Source of the DNA: Micavibrio sp.
Lineage (GTDB): Bacteria > Pseudomonadota > Alphaproteobacteria > Micavibrionales > Micavibrionaceae
Length of the DNA stretch: 10,573 bases
Assembly (NCBI GenBank): GCA_030824805.1
Contig: JAPJRC010000070.1
Span: 1-10,573 of the forward strand
Reading direction: 5' to 3'
A program made the position numbers and the translations under genes. Every line of letters starts with the position of its first letter. Within the stretch, counting starts at the first letter, position 1. The notes under the pieces were generated by a model that saw nothing but the letters and a program-made list of their open reading frames with translations, did no database searches and was not told where the DNA came from. Positions 7,907 to 10,573 of the stretch are shown in pieces.

Positions 7907-8881
7907 ATGCGTCTATTTTTTATATTTGTTCTTCTCACTATTCTTACAAGCGAGGCCCGTGCGGAGCGCCTCGAACTAAATAATGGGGATCGTTTAAGCG
8001 GGAAATGGCTGGATGCGACAGAGAGCGAAGTGCGTTTTGCAAGCCAGTATGGCAGCGTTATACGCATACCACGCAATGAAATCGCGGGGTTATACTCAGA
8101 TGCAGGCGATGCCATGCCGATCCCCGGTGTGACAAAAAATTCTTTGCCGCAGCCTGTAAAAGTGGAGGCGCAAGAGCCTGCAAGGAAAACGGAAGAGGCT
8201 GGACTTTTCGGTGCAAAGTGGAAGAGCAAAGCAAATGCCGGTTTCGGTCTGCAGACGGGAAACAGCGATACAAAATCGCTAAACGCGGATTTTGAAACGC
8301 GTGCCAAATGGGAACGGGACCGCGCCAATCTGGATATTGATTACAATTGGCAGGAAAGCAGCGGGGAGCGCACGCAGGACAACCGGGAAATTTCAGGCAA
8401 CTATGATCGCTTTTTGCCTCCTTCATGGCTTGGCGATGAGAAATGGTACATAAACCACAACGCCAGTTTACGTCAGGATAGCGTTGCAGATCTTGATCTG
8501 CGCTCCGTACTCGGTATTGGTCTGGGACGGCAATTTTATGAAACGGATGAAACTTATCTATCCGCTAGCCTTGGGCCTTCATGGCTAAGGCAGGATTACG
8601 AAAGCGGCGAGACCGAAAACAGCATCGCCGCACGCTGGAATATCGATTACGACCAGAAATTCTACGATAATTTGTTTAGCCTGTTCCACAAGCACAGTCT
8701 TTATCTGCCTTCCGAAAATCCGGGCGCATATTTGTTCGATGCGGAAAGCGGTTTGCGTGTTCCGATCAAAGGGGGATTTTCGGCAACCGCTGGCTGGGAC
8801 CTAAATATTAACAACGATCCTGCTCCGGACACGGATAAAAGCGATTCCGTATATACGCTGAAATTCGGTTACGAGTGGTAA
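7907..8881 (+). CDS. DUF481 (YdiY-like) outer-membrane beta-barrel protein
   Basis: This is a 324-residue secreted protein. Residues 1-19 form a signal peptide (hydrophobic LFFIFVLLTIL, then AxA-type SEARA with cleavage likely before E20). Residues 20-62 form a small beta domain (RLELNNGDRLSGKW ... RIPRNEIAGLYS), a pattern often seen ahead of DUF481 barrels. A linker at about 63-98 is rich in Pro, Glu and Lys. From about 105 onward the chain alternates polar and aromatic residues as in amphipathic strands (ANAGFGLQTGNSDTKSLN, LDIDYNWQESSGE, YLSASLGPSWL), which is the DUF481 signature, and it ends FGYEW with the terminal aromatic residue typical of Bam-inserted barrels. Ligand or transport role is unknown. 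It follows mfd by 63 bp in the same direction, but a shared role is unlikely. Confidence 0.88.
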   Translation: MRLFFIFVLLTILTSEARAERLELNNGDRLSGKWLDATESEVRFASQYGSVIRIPRNEIAGLYSDAGDAMPIPGVTKNSLPQPVKVEAQEPARKTEEAGLFGAKWKSKANAGFGLQTGNSDTKSLNADFETRAKWERDRANLDIDYNWQESSGERTQDNREISGNYDRFLPPSWLGDEKWYINHNASLRQDSVADLDLRSVLGIGLGRQFYETDETYLSASLGPSWLRQDYESGETENSIAARWNIDYDQKFYDNLFSLFHKHSLYLPSENPGAYLFDAESGLRVPIKGGFSATAGWDLNINNDPAPDTDKSDSVYTLKFGYEW

Positions 8882-8909
8882 GTCAGGATTATTACAGGGG
8901 AAATCAGGG

Positions 8910-8938
8910 TTGGACGATTCTGCCGGTTGATGTATAAT
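8910..8938 (+). promoter_or_regulatory. Sigma70-type promoter for the small-protein/kinase operon
   Basis: TTGGAC (8910-8915) and a perfect TATAAT (8933-8938) are separated by exactly 17 bases, and the -10 is preceded by TG at 8931-8932, an extended -10 whose TG directly abuts TATAAT rather than leaving the usual one-base gap. The -35 matches the consensus mainly at TTG. Transcription would start near 8945, leaving a leader of roughly 25 bases before the ATG at 8969. It lies in the 87-bp gap after the DUF481 gene. Confidence 0.65.
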
Positions 8939-8955
8939 TATCAGGTCAATCAACT

Positions 8956-8960
8956 AGGGA
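8956..8960 (+). promoter_or_regulatory. Ribosome-binding site that fixes the start at 8969
   Basis: AGGGA lies 8 bases before the ATG at 8969. The in-frame ATG codons at 8927 and 8930 precede or overlap the -10 box, so they would not be in the mRNA made from this promoter. Confidence 0.7.
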
Positions 8961-8968
8961 AATCCGCC

Positions 8969-9370
8969 ATGAACCGCGATTATGCCGAAAAACGCATCCG
9001 CGAAGCCTTGAAAGCCTCAGGCGGCAATTCCACGCGTGCGCGCCAGCAGGTTACGGCGTGGGCGTTTGACGATGCAAAGCTTCTGCATGAACTGGTCGCA
9101 CCCCATATAACGGGCATTGTCGCACATGCGGTTAACCGCGTTATGAGCATGAAGGAAAAATCCATACCCGCAACGCCGGAGCCCACAAAAGCCGCTCCTA
9201 AAAAAGGCGAAGAATTCGGTATGGAAATCCTGAAGGCCATTGCTTTGGGTAATCCGGCACAGTTCGGCCTGGAAAGCAGCAGCGGCGCATCTATCAAAAA
9301 ACAGCAGGCGTCCCAGCGCCATATCGACGCCATTCGCCAGATGGTTTCCAAAGACAAATCCGGTAAATAA
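8969..9370 (+). CDS. Small hypothetical protein (133 aa) leading the kinase operon
   Basis: I do not recognise this family. The start at ATG 8969 (MNRDYAEKRIREALKAS) is set by the promoter and the ribosome-binding motif. The N-terminal half (about 1-55) is predicted helical. The stretch REALKASGGNSTRARQQ faintly recalls the A-L-x-x-x-GGN-x-x-x-A start of a Fis-type helix-turn-helix, but the second helix does not follow the usual pattern, so I do not call it a DNA-binding protein. A Pro/Lys linker follows (about 65-82, PATPEPTKAAPKKGEE). The C-terminal region (83-133) includes FGMEILKAIALGNPAQFGLE and a basic, Gln-rich helix ending in KDKSGK. There is no signal peptide or membrane helix. Its TAA overlaps the next ATG by one base (TAATG), so it is very probably translationally coupled to the kinase gene. 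Confidence 0.8.
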   Translation: MNRDYAEKRIREALKASGGNSTRARQQVTAWAFDDAKLLHELVAPHITGIVAHAVNRVMSMKEKSIPATPEPTKAAPKKGEEFGMEILKAIALGNPAQFGLESSSGASIKKQQASQRHIDAIRQMVSKDKSGK

Positions 9371-10425
9371 TGACCGATATAATAGATCCGAAAGCTTTTT
9401 TCGCGAGCCGCGAGAACGAGCGCAAGGCGTTTGTTCGTGCGCATGTACCTGATGACTTTACGATAGAAACGGTCGGTGCCGATTGGGCTTCGCGGCGTTA
9501 TTTGCGGGTGCGGGCAGGGGATAAAGCTTATGTGCTTTTAGAATCCGTTCCGGACCATCTACCGACGGCAACCATGGGGCACAAGCTTTCGGCTTTTATC
9601 CGTATAAACAAACTCCTGCATGAAAAAGCTATACACGTGCCGGAGATATATGCCGCGGATGAGAAAGAAGGTTATGTATTGCTTGAAGATATGGGCGATA
9701 CCACTGTCAACGCCGCGCTCAATGCCGGTGGAGATCAGTATGATTTGTATGGCGCCGCCACCAATGTTCTTGTTGATCTTCGTGACCGTATAGATCCTGG
9801 CGATCTGTGCGATTTCCCAAAATATAAAGACAGCTACATCCGTAAGGGCAGACGGCGTATTGTCGACTGGTATATTCCTGCCACGCGAAACGAAATTAAC
9901 AGCGATGATCTGTTGGCAGGCTATTTAAAAGCGTGGGATGATGTCGCGCTTGCCTTGCCGCCCCCGCCTATAGGATTTATGCATGGCGATTTTCACCCCG
10001 GAAACCTGATGCTGTTAAAAGACGGCACCTGTGGTGTTCTGGACTTTCAAGACGCGATGGCGGGGCCGACACCATACGATCTTGCAAATCTGCTGGAAAA
10101 TATACGCCGGGATGTGCCGCATGATATTTACGATGCAATGATGCAACGTTATGGCGGCGATGAAGCTTTCATGTCCTGGTTCCGTGTCATGGCCACGCAG
10201 TTTCACTGCCGCATCATAGGTCAGGTGATCCGTCTGGCGGTTGTGTCCGGTAAAAATGAATTGCTTCAATACATGCCACGTATACAAAACTACATACGCG
10301 AGGGTTTAAAAAATCCTGTGCTGAAACCTTTGGCCGATTGGATGAATGCAGAAAAAGTTGATTTGCAGGCCATGTCGTTCGACCCTGAAAAAATCAGGCC
10401 GTATATCCGTTCTGATGCCTTCTAG
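9370..10425 (+). CDS. amgK: Aminoglycoside-phosphotransferase-fold sugar kinase, AmgK-like
   Basis: Probable N-acetylmuramate/N-acetylglucosamine anomeric kinase, which phosphorylates the sugar at C1 in the cytoplasmic cell-wall recycling route that bypasses de novo UDP-MurNAc synthesis. The 351 residues show the APH fold: a nucleotide loop with ASRRYLRVR (about 40-48), the hinge YVLLEDMGD (102-110), the catalytic loop HGDFHPGN (205-212) with Asp207 as likely base and Asn212 as metal ligand, and the metal-binding DFQDA (225-229) inside GVLDFQDAMAGPTPYDLANLL. That last block is the AmgK pattern, unlike drug-resistance APHs. It starts at the TAATG junction with the preceding small gene and has no strong ribosome-binding site of its own. 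The usual partners, tsaE upstream and the nucleotidyltransferase murU downstream, are absent here. The end overlaps the opposing gene by 32 bp. The APH fold is certain; AmgK substrate is inferred. Confidence 0.85.
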   Translation: MTDIIDPKAFFASRENERKAFVRAHVPDDFTIETVGADWASRRYLRVRAGDKAYVLLESVPDHLPTATMGHKLSAFIRINKLLHEKAIHVPEIYAADEKEGYVLLEDMGDTTVNAALNAGGDQYDLYGAATNVLVDLRDRIDPGDLCDFPKYKDSYIRKGRRRIVDWYIPATRNEINSDDLLAGYLKAWDDVALALPPPPIGFMHGDFHPGNLMLLKDGTCGVLDFQDAMAGPTPYDLANLLENIRRDVPHDIYDAMMQRYGGDEAFMSWFRVMATQFHCRIIGQVIRLAVVSGKNELLQYMPRIQNYIREGLKNPVLKPLADWMNAEKVDLQAMSFDPEKIRPYIRSDAF

Positions 10426-10573
10426 CATCCATTGTCAGGGCTATTCCCAGCAATATCCAGACAAAACGGGTGTACATAATCTCGTGAAAAAGACTCATGC
10501 CCGCATAGCAAGCCATAGCGGCCAAGATCCCTATACGGAATGACTTTATAAAACCTTCATCTTTTTTTGATTG
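10394..10573 (-). CDS. C-terminal end of a membrane protein, possibly O-antigen ligase/polymerase-like
   Basis: On the minus strand a frame is open from the window edge to a TGA at 10396-10394, giving 59 residues; the start lies outside. The visible sequence has a hydrophobic helix (IGILAAMACYAGMSLF), a short loop (HEIMYTR), and a second hydrophobic stretch (FVWILLGIALTM) followed by a polar tail (DARRHQNGYTA). The pattern of a last helix, then an S-L-F-H/E loop, then R-x-x-W-x-L-L-G is what I know from the C-termini of Wzy/O-antigen-ligase family proteins. The fragment is too short to be sure. It is convergent with the kinase gene and overlaps its last 32 bp, with no terminator between them. 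Confidence 0.5.
   Translation of the reverse strand, partial: QSKKDEGFIKSFRIGILAAMACYAGMSLFHEIMYTRFVWILLGIALTMDARRHQNGYTA

Noticed and set aside
8927..8968. Earlier in-frame ATG codons (8927, 8930) as start of the small protein
   Set aside because: They precede or overlap the -10 box TATAAT and lack a ribosome-binding motif, while ATG 8969 has AGGGA at 8 bases.
9370..10425. Aminoglycoside resistance gene
   Set aside because: Although the fold is that of aminoglycoside phosphotransferases, the GVLDFQDAMAGPTPYDL block fits AmgK-type sugar kinases, and there is no resistance-gene or mobile context.
10346..10543. 65-codon + strand frame at the right edge
   Set aside because: It overlaps the kinase end and the opposing membrane-protein fragment; that opposing frame shows clear helix and loop patterning and this one does not.
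1..10573. CRISPR array, tRNA/rRNA genes, insertion sequence or defence island
   Set aside because: No regularly spaced repeats, cloverleaf sequences, transposase motifs or terminal inverted repeats were seen, and nearly all the DNA is accounted for by genes.

Overview
The window looks like chromosomal DNA from an alphaproteobacterium. The main reason is the block DUF502 gene / recG / sdhE / mfd, with recG divergent from sdhE-mfd, an order I recall as common in that class. An AmgK-type sugar kinase and a DUF481 outer-membrane protein fit the same assignment. I cannot place it further; a deep-branching lineage is possible. Gene density is very high, and I see no tRNA, rRNA, CRISPR array, insertion sequence or phage gene.

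Layout. Positions 1-389 (+) hold the C-terminal part of a DUF502 membrane protein whose start lies before the window. Positions 390-1910 (-) encode an unrecognised 506-residue Ala/Pro/Glu-rich protein; its stop codon directly abuts that of the DUF502 gene. An AT-rich 85-bp gap (1911-1995) with a weak terminator-like hairpin follows. recG (1996-4083, -) and sdhE (4102-4404, +) are divergent, with start codons about 18 bp apart. sdhE overlaps mfd (4373-7843, +) by 32 bp. A 63-bp gap leads to a secreted DUF481 beta-barrel protein (7907-8881, +). A sigma70-like promoter (8910-8938) then precedes a two-gene unit: a small unrecognised protein (8969-9370) and, joined to it by a TAATG junction, an AmgK-like phosphotransferase (9370-10425). 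The right edge holds the C-terminal end of a minus-strand membrane protein resembling an O-antigen ligase/polymerase, overlapping the kinase gene by 32 bp.

Function. recG and mfd are both DNA-repair translocases with the same helicase/TRG core: RecG remodels stalled forks and Mfd removes stalled RNA polymerase. SdhE, which flavinylates succinate dehydrogenase, is translationally tied to mfd by overlap but has no obvious functional link to it. The right-hand third concerns the cell envelope: an outer-membrane barrel, a probable peptidoglycan-sugar recycling kinase and a possible O-antigen enzyme.

I found no convincing new multi-gene system. The least explained items are the 506-residue protein sitting inside an otherwise familiar gene order, and the 133-residue protein that leads the kinase operon.
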